Source: Hymenobacter sp. HSC-4F20
GTDB lineage: Bacteria; Bacteroidota; Bacteroidia; Cytophagales; Hymenobacteraceae
Direction of reading: 5' to 3'
Length of the DNA stretch: 64,000 nucleotides
Assembly: GCF_019599275.1 (NCBI RefSeq)
Contig: NZ_JAHZTD010000004.1
Coordinates: 1 to 64,000 of the forward strand
A program made the translations under genes and the position numbers. Positions 34,090 through 42,931 of the stretch are shown here, one piece after another. The notes beneath the pieces are model-generated. The model had not been told where the DNA came from. It was given only the letters and a program-made list of their open reading frames with translations, and did not search any database. How positions within the stretch are numbered: the first letter of the stretch is position 1; each line of letters begins with the position of its first letter.

Positions 34090-34380
34090 AAGGGAGAGTG
34101 AATGGGGTGAGACAGGTAGCCAGATGCAAAACCGGGCCAGATTCCATAGGAATGAGTAGAAACGTACTTCCACTGACTCCGCGGGGTAGGCTGAATGGCT
34201 GGTAGCCGGGGTACGGGCGCGCGTCCGGGTACCCCGGCAGCTTACTCAAACCTAAAAGGAGGGCGGGGGCTGCCCGGGAGGGTGAGGGGTATTGGATGGA
34301 AGCTAGGGAAGCGTAGCGGCAATATGCAGCCCCCGGCATTATTCTGTATCTTTTGCCCCTCTTAACCTCTCACTACTGCT

Positions 34381-36144
34381 TTGTCCACGCCCCTTCCTCC
34401 TACGCGCAGCAGCGGCCTGTTTCGCCGCAAAAGCCTCGACGATATTCTGCACAACCCGCCCGCCGACGCCGAGGGTCACGGCGGGGCCGGGGGGGGCTTA
34501 GCCCGCCACCTGACTGTCCGCGACCTGACGGCCCTGGGCATTGCTGCCGTTATCGGGGCTGGTATTTTCAGCACCATCGGCAACGCCTCCCACGACGGCG
34601 GCCCGGCCGTGTCGTTGCTATTCGTGTTTACGGCCGTGGCCTGCGCCTTCTCGGCTTTGTGCTACGCCCAGTTTGCGGCTACCATTCCAGTCAGCGGCTC
34701 GGCCTACACGTACGCCTACGCCTCCTTCGGGGAGCTGGCCGCCTGGATTATCGGCTGGGCCCTGATTATGGAGTACGCCGTGGGCAACATCGTGGTAGCC
34801 ATTTCCTGGTCGGACTACTTCACCGGCCTGCTCGCGGGGGTAGGGGTGCACATACCCGTTTGGCTGACTATGGGCATGCAAAGCGCCTATAAGCACTACA
34901 ACGAGGTGCTGGAGCTGATGCAAGCGGGCAAGCCCCTGGCCGAGGCTTCGGCAGCTCAGCTGGAAGGCTACCGGGCCTGGAGCGCAGCCCCGGAGCTGCC
35001 GGGCGGCCTGCGGCTGGTAATTGACCTGCCCGCCGGCCTGATTACCCTGGCCATTACGGCCCTGGTGTACGTGGGCATCAAGGAGTCGAAGAACGCCTCA
35101 AACCTGCTGGTCGCCCTCAAGCTGATTGTGGTGGCGGTAGTAATTCTGGTGGGCGCCTTCTACATCCAGCCCGCCAACTGGAGCCCCTTCGCCCCGAACG
35201 GCATTGGGGGCGTACTCAAGGGCGTGTCGGCGGTGTTCTTCGCCTACATTGGCTTCGATGCCATTTCCACCACGGCCGAGGAGTGCAAAAACCCCCAGCG
35301 CGACCTGCCCCGGGCCATGATGTACGCCCTGATTATCTGCACCATTCTCTACGTCATCATCACGCTGGTGCTGACCGGCATGGTAAACTATAAGGAGCTG
35401 GCCGTAGGCGACCCGCTGGCCTACGTGTTTAATAAAGTGGGCGTGAAGTGGCTGGGTGGCATCGTGGCCGTATCGGCGGTGTTTGCCATGGCCTCGGTGC
35501 TGCTGGTGTTTCAGATCGGGCAACCGCGCATCTGGATGACCATGAGCCGCGACGGACTGCTGCCGCCGGTTTTCTCTAAAGTACATCCCCGCTTTCACAC
35601 GCCCTCGTTCAGTACCATCGTAACGGGCTTTTTCGTGGGGGTACCGGCGCTACTGCTCAATATGGACCTGGTTATCGACCTGACCTCCATCGGGACGCTG
35701 TTCGCCTTTGCGCTGGTGTGCGGGGGGATTCTGATTATTGACCCTTATGGCCAGAGCGAGGCCCGCTTCAAAGTGCCTTACATCAACGGGCAGTTTCTGG
35801 TGCCCCTTCTCCTTATACTAGGTGTGGTGCTGCTGCTCATCTACAACCAAGCTGGTATTCAGGAGTTTCAGCGGGCCCTGGGCAGCGGCTACGAGGAAGC
35901 CCGCCACTACATTCCGATGCTGGTGTTCTTTGGGTTCTGCCTGGCGCTGGCCTGGCTTTCCTTCCGTAAGCGCCTTTCGCTGCTGCCGGTGCTGGGGCTG
36001 CTCACTAACCTCTACCTGATGACCCAGCTGGGCATTAACAACTGGCTGCTGTTCTTTGGCTGGCTGATTATTGGCCTGGCCCTGTACTTCAACTATGGGT
36101 TCAAGCACAGCCGTCTGGGGCTGAAAAAGGCCGTAGCCCGCTAG
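34381..36144 (+). CDS. APC-family amino-acid permease
   Basis: This 587-aa permease has about 13 membrane helices with ALGIAAVIGAGIFSTIGNAS in the first helix, the APC substrate-binding signature, and later FFAYIGFDAISTTAEECKNPQRDLPRAM, typical of cationic amino-acid transporters (CAT/YfnA-like). It would import amino acids by proton or sodium symport. The start codon is TTG; there is no ATG at a suitable place, and TATCTTTTG lies 20-30 nt upstream. An inserted loop of about 40 residues (near 165-205) is longer than usual. Confidence 0.88.
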   Translation: MSTPLPPTRSSGLFRRKSLDDILHNPPADAEGHGGAGGGLARHLTVRDLTALGIAAVIGAGIFSTIGNASHDGGPAVSLLFVFTAVACAFSALCYAQFAATIPVSGSAYTYAYASFGELAAWIIGWALIMEYAVGNIVVAISWSDYFTGLLAGVGVHIPVWLTMGMQSAYKHYNEVLELMQAGKPLAEASAAQLEGYRAWSAAPELPGGLRLVIDLPAGLITLAITALVYVGIKESKNASNLLVALKLIVVAVVILVGAFYIQPANWSPFAPNGIGGVLKGVSAVFFAYIGFDAISTTAEECKNPQRDLPRAMMYALIICTILYVIITLVLTGMVNYKELAVGDPLAYVFNKVGVKWLGGIVAVSAVFAMASVLLVFQIGQPRIWMTMSRDGLLPPVFSKVHPRFHTPSFSTIVTGFFVGVPALLLNMDLVIDLTSIGTLFAFALVCGGILIIDPYGQSEARFKVPYINGQFLVPLLLILGVVLLLIYNQAGIQEFQRALGSGYEEARHYIPMLVFFGFCLALAWLSFRKRLSLLPVLGLLTNLYLMTQLGINNWLLFFGWLIIGLALYFNYGFKHSRLGLKKAVAR

Positions 36145-36166
36145 CCGCTCCCTTCGTTACCTGTGT

Positions 36167-36205
36167 CACCAAACCCGCCGGCTACCGTTGCCGGCGGGTT
36201 TGGTG
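36167..36205 (+). terminator. Terminator of the permease gene
   Basis: A perfect 16-bp stem (CACCAAACCCGCCGGC at 36167-36182 with its complement at 36190-36205). A TTG start at 36188 for the next gene would fall inside this hairpin, which supports the later ATG at 36242. Confidence 0.75.
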
Positions 36206-36241
36206 CGTAAATTGGCACCCCAACTTCTGTTGCTTTGCTTC

Positions 36242-39200
36242 ATGGCCGCTGATTTTTCTGGTATTACGCTGGCGGCCCGGCTGCATGCCGCGCGCCAGCA
36301 ACTGCTGGATCTGGGCCTGCGCAACCCGCTGCTAAACTACCGGGCTTCCAGAACGCGCGGGATGACGATGGTTGGTGCGGAGCCCGCAGCCCTGCTCCGC
36401 CAGCTGCTTGAGAAAAGCATCCCCCTGAACGTTGCGCCGGCGGCCCCAGACAATCTGCCGCCGGTTTTACCTGCTACCTGCCTGCGTGCGGAGGTAAGCC
36501 GGGGAGAGTTGGAGCGGCGCCTGCGTAACACCTACTACGCGGCCCGTACCAGCCTGGAGGAACAGGGCGTTCAGATTCTGTACTTAGCGTTAGGTCAGCT
36601 GCGCTGGTACGACGCGGCCGCCCCCACGGAAGTCCGCCACGCGCCCTTGGTGCTTGTGCCCGTGACCTTGGAGCGCACTGGAGCGCAGTTTACCCTCCGC
36701 TACACCGGGGGGGCGGTGGAAGGCAACCTCTCGTTGCAGGCCAAGCTGAAAGCCAGCTTCGGGCTGGCACTGCCCCTGCCGCTGACAGAAGAGCCGCTTG
36801 CCCTGGACGAGTACTTGATGGCTGTAGCTTCTGCCGTGGCAGGCCAGAGCGGCTGGGAAGTCGACGCCTCGCCTGTGGTGCTGGACTTGTTTTCCTTCGC
36901 TAAGCTGCTGCTCTACCGCGACCTGGACCCCAGCGCCTGGCCCGAACGCCACGGCGTGCTCGACCACCCGGCTGTAGCTGCCCTGCTTACTCCTGATACC
37001 GGCTTTGCCGAGCCGCTACCCACCGCCGACGACACCACCTTTCTGGATACTCACCGTCCGGATTCTGAGCTGCAGCCGGTATTTGAGGCCGATGCCTCGC
37101 AGCGGCTGGCGCTGCTAGCCGTGCGCGAGGGGCGCAACCTGGTGGTGCAGGGGCCGCCCGGGACGGGCAAGTCGCAGACCATTGCCAACCTGCTGGCCGA
37201 GGCCATTGGTGCCGGAAAGAAAGTGTTGTTCGTGGCGGAAAAAATGGCGGCGTTGGAAGTAATAAAGCGCCGTCTGGATGCTGCAGGCCTGGGCGCCGCG
37301 TGCTGGGAACTGCACAGTCATACCACCAACGCCCGCGCCGTGCACGAGGAGCTAAAGGCTGCGCTGCACCTAAGCCCGCCAGCATCCCCCCCATGCCCCA
37401 ACCAAGTAGCCCAGCTGCCGCTCTACCGCGCCGACCTCAACGCCTACGCGCTGGCCGTACATACTCCCATTGGCCGCAGCCGCCGTACCGCCCAGCAGGT
37501 TGCCGGGGAACTGCTGCAAGTGCGGGCCGAGGTAGGCAGCACGGCGCTACCCCGGCTTCCGTTCCCGACCCTCTCTACCTGGACGGATGCTGAAGCAGCC
37601 CGGGCCGAAGCAGTGGCGGCTCAGCTGCAGGCTACCCTACTGAAAGTAGGAGTGCCCTCGCGCCTTGCGTTCTGGGGAAGCGAGCTAACCGTGCTCTTAC
37701 CAACTGAGCAGGCCGCTCTGGTCGCGCAAGTGCGGCAGGCCCAGGGCGCAGTTGGCGAACTGCAAAACGCCGCGGCCGCCCTGGCCTCCTACCTCGGCTT
37801 GCCGGTTCCTCTTGAACGCACGGCCGCCGAGCAGCTACTACCCGCTGCCCGCCACGCGCAGCTAGCGCCCCCGCTGACCGGAGTAGCCGTGTTGCACCCA
37901 GGCTGGGAGTACGCCGGCAGCGCCTTGAATGAGGTGCTAGGTGCGGGGATGCAATACGCGGCCCTCCGCCGGCGCTACGAGGCCGTGTTGCTCCCCGAAG
38001 CCTGGAGCGAAGACCTGCGGGCCGAGCGGGCAGCCGTACTTACGGCCGGAGTGGCGTGGTGGCGTTTTCTGAGCCCGGCGTACCGCCGCACCCGCGCCCG
38101 GCTGCAGCAGCTGTGGCGGCAGCCCCTCCCCCCAGACCCCGCCACCATACTGGCTCCTATTGATGCGGTGCACGAAGCCCGCCACCATGCCCGCACTATT
38201 GCCCATGCCCAGGAGCAAGGGTCCGCACTCTTCGGGCCTCGCTGGCAGGGTGTCCACTCCGATTGGGCCGCGCTCCGCAAGAGTGCCGATTACCTGGCGC
38301 TTACATACCGGCGAATTGCGCAGCGCCAGCTTCCGGCCGCGCTGCTGCCCCATCTGCACACCTGCAGCCTGGCCGGCCTTCCTGCGTCCGAATCTGAACT
38401 TGACCCCCTACTGGCGGCGCTGGAAAAAGCCCTGCGGGTCCACCGCTCGGCCGTGCAGGCGGTGGTAGCTACCCTGCAGCTAAACGAAGCGCGCCGCTTT
38501 GGTTCGGCCGGCCGCTTGCAGTTTCAGGAGTTTACCGCCCAGCAGGCCACGTTATCGGAGTGGGAGGCCGCCCCGGAGGCGTTGGTTCCGCTCTTGGAGT
38601 GGAATAATGCAGCAGCCCGGGTGCAGGCTGAGGGCCTGGGGGACTTGCTTCTCGTGGCCGAGCAGTGGGAGCCCGCCCCCCGGCTGCTGGCGGCGGCCGT
38701 GCGCCAGACGTGGCTGGAGCTGCTGCTGCAGCAGGCGTACGCCTTGCACCCAGCCCTGCGGCAGTTTGAGCGGGAGGCGCACGAGGAAACCGTCACCCGC
38801 TTCCGCGCCGCCGACCTTGCCGCACTTTCCTACCACCGGGGCCGCGCCGCCCGCAAGCATTACGAGCACCTACCTCATCCGCAGGCCGGCGGGCAGGTAT
38901 TGCTGCTCCGCCACGAGCTGGCCAAGAAAACGCGCCACAAGCCCCTGCGCCGGCTAATGCAGGAAGCCGGGGCCGCCATACAGGCTATCAAGCCAATTTT
39001 TATGATGTCGCCGCTGTCGGTAGCCAGCTTTTTGCCCCCCGGCGCGGTGGAGTTTGATATAGTGGTGTTTGACGAAGCCAGCCAGGTACGACCCGTAGAT
39101 GCGCTCGGTGCCATTGCCCGGGGCCGGCAGCTTGTCGTCGTGGGTGACTCCCGCCAGCTACCACCCACTACGTTTTTCGATTCGCTGTTGGAGCAGCCCG

Positions 39201-40930
39201 ACGAAGCAGCTGAGGAAAACGCCACGGCCGATGTGCAGAGTATTCTGGAGCTGTGCCAGGCCCGAGGGATGCCAGTGCAGCCACTGCGCTGGCACTACCG
39301 TAGCGCCCACGAGTCGCTGATAACCTTAGCAAACCAGCTGTTTTACGACAACAAGCTGGTGGTTTTTCCGAACCCGGGGCCGCCCGGCGAGCAGCTTGGG
39401 CTAGCCTACCGGTTCTTGCCTACAACGTATTACGAGCGGGGAACCACGCGCACTAACCCATTGGAAGCTAATGCCGTAGCTGAAGCCGTACTGCATCATG
39501 CCGCCACTACCCCTCACCTTACGCTGGGAGTTGTTGCCTTTAGTTCAGCCCAGCGGCAGGCCGTACAGGAAGCCCTGGAGAGACGCCGGCCGTTGTCACC
39601 AGTGAGTGAATTATTTTTCAGCCAACATCCGCACGAGCCATTCTTTATCAAAAGCCTGGAAAATGTGCAGGGCGACGAGCGGGATGTCGTCTTGATCAGT
39701 CTCGGCTACGGACGCACCAGGGAGGGAGTAGTCCCGATGAACTTTGGCCCCCTGAACGGGGTAGGTGGGGAGCGGCGTCTCAACGTGCTCATTACCCGGG
39801 CCCGGCGTCGGTGCGAAATCTTTACCAACCTCTCCGCCCCCGATCTTGACCTAAGCCGCAGCAACTCGGCGGGAGTCGCAGCCCTGAAAGCCTTTCTGCA
39901 CGCGGCCCAGCACGGGCCGCCGCCCAGCGTTGCTGGTCTGTTCGAAGAAGCTCCCTTCGAGCAGGTAGTGGCTCAGGCCCTTACCGCGCGGGGGTACACC
40001 GTGCACCCCCGGGTAGGCAGCCCAGGGTTTCACCTGGAGCTGGCAGTTGTTGACCCTGAGCAGCCACAGCGGTACGTGTTGGGCATTACGACAGATGGGG
40101 CCATGTACCGAGCGGCCCGCACGGCCCACGACCGAGACCAGCTGCGCCAGCAGCTGCTGGCAACCCGGGGCTGGCGCCTGCACCACATCTGGAGCCCGGA
40201 CTGGCTGCGTAACCCCGAGGCCGAGGCGGAACGGGCCGTGCAGGCTATTGAGGCTGCCCGCGCGGGGCGCAACCTGGCCCCGGCCCCTCTGCCGGCCACT
40301 GCGGTTACCGGGGCTGTACTTACCGATACAGCAGGGGTAGGGCGGCCCTCAGCCCTAGCCGAGCCCTACCAAGTGGCCCAGCTTCCGGCGGCTCTGAAGC
40401 ACCGCCCTCTGCATCAACACAGCTTAGGGCAGCTAGCCACCTGGCTGGCCCTGGTAGTGCGCATCGAAAGCCCCGTGCACGTGGAAGAAGCTACCCGACG
40501 GCTGGCGCAGGCCAGTGGGGCCACGCAAATGGGGAGCCGCCTGCGCGCAGCAGGGCAGCAAGCCGCTGCATTGGCAGCGCACTTACACTACCTACGCCGG
40601 CAGGGCGACTTTCTGTGGGAAAACACCATGCAGCAACCACCCTTGCGCAACCGATGCCACTTGCCTGACCTCTCGCGCAAGCTCCGCTTTGTGGCCCCCG
40701 AAGAAATAAGCCGGGCCCTGCAAACAGTAATCATGCAGGGCTTTAGCTTACCTCGGGAGGTAGCTTACTTGCACGCTGTGCGGCTGCTGGGCTTCCGCCG
40801 TCTTACCGCCGATATGCGCCCCCAGCTTGATGCCAGGCTGGCTAGCCTGCTGGAGCGCAACGCGGTAGTAGAAGTGGGTGGAGTAGTAAAGCCGGCCGGC
40901 CTGCATAGCAAGTTGCTACCCGAAGAGTAG
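36242..40930 (+). CDS. DUF4011 helicase-nuclease, Hhe-like anti-phage protein
   Basis: The 1562-aa protein has an N-terminal DUF4011 region (RQQLLDLGLRNPLLNYR near residue 20), an SF1 helicase core with Walker A GPPGTGKS (304-311), Walker B VVFDEAS (D944, E945), motif III VVGDSRQLPPTTF (D969), QGDERDVV and motif VI ITRARRR (1184-1190), a Vsr/MTES_1575-like nuclease region (about 1234-1340) and a C-terminal DUF3320 region (about 1380-1430). The same order occurs in Hhe, a single-gene anti-phage system in published surveys. In the nuclease region the expected IDLAV, GIECDG and YH residues appear as LELAV (E1266), GITTDG (T1283) and YR (R1290), so cutting activity may be lost or changed. The gene stands alone between housekeeping genes, with no integrase. 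Start ATG 36242; TTG 36188 rejected. Confidence 0.8.
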   Translation: MAADFSGITLAARLHAARQQLLDLGLRNPLLNYRASRTRGMTMVGAEPAALLRQLLEKSIPLNVAPAAPDNLPPVLPATCLRAEVSRGELERRLRNTYYAARTSLEEQGVQILYLALGQLRWYDAAAPTEVRHAPLVLVPVTLERTGAQFTLRYTGGAVEGNLSLQAKLKASFGLALPLPLTEEPLALDEYLMAVASAVAGQSGWEVDASPVVLDLFSFAKLLLYRDLDPSAWPERHGVLDHPAVAALLTPDTGFAEPLPTADDTTFLDTHRPDSELQPVFEADASQRLALLAVREGRNLVVQGPPGTGKSQTIANLLAEAIGAGKKVLFVAEKMAALEVIKRRLDAAGLGAACWELHSHTTNARAVHEELKAALHLSPPASPPCPNQVAQLPLYRADLNAYALAVHTPIGRSRRTAQQVAGELLQVRAEVGSTALPRLPFPTLSTWTDAEAARAEAVAAQLQATLLKVGVPSRLAFWGSELTVLLPTEQAALVAQVRQAQGAVGELQNAAAALASYLGLPVPLERTAAEQLLPAARHAQLAPPLTGVAVLHPGWEYAGSALNEVLGAGMQYAALRRRYEAVLLPEAWSEDLRAERAAVLTAGVAWWRFLSPAYRRTRARLQQLWRQPLPPDPATILAPIDAVHEARHHARTIAHAQEQGSALFGPRWQGVHSDWAALRKSADYLALTYRRIAQRQLPAALLPHLHTCSLAGLPASESELDPLLAALEKALRVHRSAVQAVVATLQLNEARRFGSAGRLQFQEFTAQQATLSEWEAAPEALVPLLEWNNAAARVQAEGLGDLLLVAEQWEPAPRLLAAAVRQTWLELLLQQAYALHPALRQFEREAHEETVTRFRAADLAALSYHRGRAARKHYEHLPHPQAGGQVLLLRHELAKKTRHKPLRRLMQEAGAAIQAIKPIFMMSPLSVASFLPPGAVEFDIVVFDEASQVRPVDALGAIARGRQLVVVGDSRQLPPTTFFDSLLEQPDEAAEENATADVQSILELCQARGMPVQPLRWHYRSAHESLITLANQLFYDNKLVVFPNPGPPGEQLGLAYRFLPTTYYERGTTRTNPLEANAVAEAVLHHAATTPHLTLGVVAFSSAQRQAVQEALERRRPLSPVSELFFSQHPHEPFFIKSLENVQGDERDVVLISLGYGRTREGVVPMNFGPLNGVGGERRLNVLITRARRRCEIFTNLSAPDLDLSRSNSAGVAALKAFLHAAQHGPPPSVAGLFEEAPFEQVVAQALTARGYTVHPRVGSPGFHLELAVVDPEQPQRYVLGITTDGAMYRAARTAHDRDQLRQQLLATRGWRLHHIWSPDWLRNPEAEAERAVQAIEAARAGRNLAPAPLPATAVTGAVLTDTAGVGRPSALAEPYQVAQLPAALKHRPLHQHSLGQLATWLALVVRIESPVHVEEATRRLAQASGATQMGSRLRAAGQQAAALAAHLHYLRRQGDFLWENTMQQPPLRNRCHLPDLSRKLRFVAPEEISRALQTVIMQGFSLPREVAYLHAVRLLGFRRLTADMRPQLDARLASLLERNAVVEVGGVVKPAGLHSKLLPEE

Positions 40931-40959
40931 GCGTATAGCCTACCCTACTACCAGAAATA

Positions 40960-40994
40960 GCACGTGCCCGCTCGGGAAGTGAGCGGGCACGTGC
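40960..40994. terminator. Bidirectional terminator
   Basis: A perfect 14-bp stem (GCACGTGCCCGCTC at 40960-40973 with GAGCGGGCACGTGC at 40981-40994) after the helicase gene. It lacks a long T-run, so termination strength is uncertain. The small HTH-like gene converges from the right. Confidence 0.6.
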
Positions 40995-41105
40995 AAGAAG
41001 AACCCGTACGTGTTAACTGGCAACCACTAGCTCTCTGTCGTTGCAGGCTGGTTATGGTGGCTACCAGGTTGGAAAAGTACGGAGTGGGCAAACTAGGCTG
41101 AAGTG

Positions 41106-41480
41106 CTAGCTGGCCGGTACAGAAGAAGGGTCTTCGGGCTCAAAGAAAGCCAACTGCGTGTGAAACACCTGAAGTTGCTCGGGCGTGGAAAATAAAAACC
41201 GGTACGCTTGTTTTCCTCCTTGCATTGTCCGGATGGGCTCCGTGTCAAAGCCGAAGATCTTTAGAATGCGTTGTACCAGCAGGGGCGTTTGTTTGGTGAG
41301 CTGAGAGTTTTTCAAATTCACCACCATCGTGTAATTCATGCCCTGACTTTCGGCCCAGGGCTTGAGGCCCCCGTGGGCAAACGCATTAAGCCGATGTTTG
41401 ACATACCGAAGGCCGTCAGCATAGCTGACAATTAAGAGGGGGTCGGGGAAAGCCATTGCGGCCTGTGCGAAATCTGACAT
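41106..41480 (-). CDS. Small HTH-like protein
   Basis: The 124-aa product (ATG at 41480; an ATG 11 codons upstream is less likely) has a stretch that can fold as helix-turn-helix: GLRYVKHRLNAFAHGGLKPW, then AESQGMNYTMVVNLKNSQL, resembling Cro/CI-type helices 2 and 3. The C-terminal half (GFDTEPIRTMQGGKQAYRFLF) looks beta-rich. It is not a family I can name. It is convergent with the helicase-nuclease gene and preceded by AT-rich DNA with a TAGTTTTG box at 41545-41538. A DNA-binding or regulatory role is an inference. Confidence 0.5.
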   Translation of the reverse strand: MSDFAQAAMAFPDPLLIVSYADGLRYVKHRLNAFAHGGLKPWAESQGMNYTMVVNLKNSQLTKQTPLLVQRILKIFGFDTEPIRTMQGGKQAYRFLFSTPEQLQVFHTQLAFFEPEDPSSVPAS

Positions 41481-41513
41481 AGGTGTGAGTAGGCAAGTAG
41501 GGCATGGTGACAA

Positions 41514-41884
41514 GAGAGCTTATATGGATAATATACACAAAACTAGACAGAAGCATTACTGCTCTATAAAGTGCTGTCTATATAGTGTTGTGAACTTCTG
41601 TGTCTTAGCGGGTACTCTGTGGGCGTATGGGTAGGAGCACGAAGCTCCCAACCTCGGCGGAGCAGGCTCCCGAGTTCCCGTTTTTCAGGGCTGTGTACAA
41701 GTGCAGGCCCGGCCGCGGCACACGGTTTTCGGGCAGGAAAGCTGGGTGCGCCGCCGGCTTACCGGGCCCTGCTTGCTCCACCCCCTAACAGGCGAACAGC
41801 AGAAGCAGGCTAGGCGCTCTGTACTGGCCTGTTGCAGCCCGCCGGAGCATGGCCGAAGCGGCCCGCAAGCCTGGTAGCCTGCCG
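41514..41884. other. Intergenic region, composition shift, no gene seen
   Basis: The stretch between the small HTH-like gene and the EamA transporter starts AT-rich (41515-41600; with TAGTTTTG on the minus strand at 41545-41538 and the interrupted repeat AGACAGAAGCA...AGTGCTGTCT) and becomes GC-rich from about 41620. Only short open frames without protein-like composition exist. It could contain a small RNA or remnants of a lost gene, but nothing supports either. Confidence 0.4.
41538..41545 (-). promoter_or_regulatory. -7 box of the small HTH-like gene
   Basis: The minus strand reads TAGTTTTG, an exact TAnnTTTG match about 58 nt upstream of the ATG at 41480. Confidence 0.45.
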
Positions 41885-42844
41885 TTACCGGGCCCGATGA
41901 ATAATGAACACGCTAAGCAGAATAATGCCCATGCCCAGCAAATGCCAGAGGTTGAAGCTCTCCCCATCGAGCAGGCCCCAACCCAGCGCCATGATGGGCA
42001 CGAGGTACGTATTAGACGCCGCGAACAGAGCGGTAGAGCTTTGAATAAGCTTGTTGAACAGCACCATGGCCACAGCCGTGCTCATGGTAGCCAGTAGGGC
42101 AATGTAGCCGAAAGCCACCCACGCGCCGGGTGTGTGGGCCAGCTTGAACAAAAACTGGGTACCCACTAGTAGGTACGCCAGTGCCGGCCCCCCGATAAAC
42201 AGCAGCAGCAGCCCCGTTACGGCCACCGAAGGGATGCCGTGCAAGCGGTTCTTTATCACGTTCACGCTCACGCCGTAGCCTAGGGTAGCCAGCACGATAT
42301 AGAGCCCGTACCAGGCATTGCTTTCCCCGGAAGGGGTAGCGTCGCCGCCGCTGCCGCCCAGCAGAATAAGCACAATGGTACCGACTAGTCCCAGCCCAAT
42401 GCCGAGCGTGCGCAGGCCCGTGAGTTTTTGCCCAAAAAAAGCCGCTCCCACTACCAGCGTAAACACGGCCGTCAGGGCGTTGAGTACCCCGGCCAGCCCT
42501 GATGCCAGCCGGGTTTCGGCATAGGCAAACAGGAAGGCCGGGATGAGTGTGCCCACCACGCCGCTCAGCAGCAGCCACTTAAACCGGCTTCGCTCTACCT
42601 TGCCGATGTGCCGAAGCGCGAAGGGCAGCAGCAGCAATGCGGCCACGCTTACCCGGGTAGCGCCTAACTCCAGCGGCGAAAACACCAGCAACCCCTTTTT
42701 CATCAGAATAAATGACGTGCCCCAGATGCTGGCCAGCAGCAACAGCAGCCCCCAGGCTGAGGCCGGCGTATGATTCGGTGGGGAAGGCGCAGCGGGCGGT
42801 TGGGTAGGCGCAGCCGTAACGGCGGGGGCAGGACTGGAAGGCAT
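41885..42844 (-). CDS. EamA-family (DMT) transporter
   Basis: The 319-aa protein has ten hydrophobic segments arranged as two EamA halves: LLLLASIWGTSFILMKKGL (start of the first) and AWYGLYIVLATLGYGVSVNVIKNR (start of the second), with GVLNALTAVFTLVVGAAFFGQKL between. Drug/metabolite transporters of this type export small metabolites or amino acids. A Pro/Ala-rich N-terminus of about 25 residues precedes the first helix. The substrate is unknown. Confidence 0.85.
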   Translation of the reverse strand: MPSSPAPAVTAAPTQPPAAPSPPNHTPASAWGLLLLLASIWGTSFILMKKGLLVFSPLELGATRVSVAALLLLPFALRHIGKVERSRFKWLLLSGVVGTLIPAFLFAYAETRLASGLAGVLNALTAVFTLVVGAAFFGQKLTGLRTLGIGLGLVGTIVLILLGGSGGDATPSGESNAWYGLYIVLATLGYGVSVNVIKNRLHGIPSVAVTGLLLLFIGGPALAYLLVGTQFLFKLAHTPGAWVAFGYIALLATMSTAVAMVLFNKLIQSSTALFAASNTYLVPIMALGWGLLDGESFNLWHLLGMGIILLSVFIIHRAR

Positions 42845-42874
42845 GGAGTGGGCCGGGTAGGAAGAAAGAAAAAG

Positions 42875-42909
42875 AACGCCATGCCGAGGCGGCTCCTCGG
42901 CATGGCGTT
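42875..42909 (-). terminator. Terminator of dusB
   Basis: A perfect 15-bp stem (AACGCCATGCCGAGG at 42875-42889 and its complement at 42895-42909) lies right after dusB in the minus direction, followed by CTTTTTCTTTC on that strand. Confidence 0.8.
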
Positions 42910-42931
42910 TACGGGATACCGTTAAGACAGC

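Noticed and set aside
34353..34892. 179-aa frame overlapping the permease gene
   Set aside because: Different frame of the permease N-terminus, Arg/Gly-rich, with no support.
36188..36241. Upstream TTG start for the helicase gene
   Set aside because: It lies inside the perfect terminator stem of the permease gene, and the conserved DUF4011 start follows ATG 36242.
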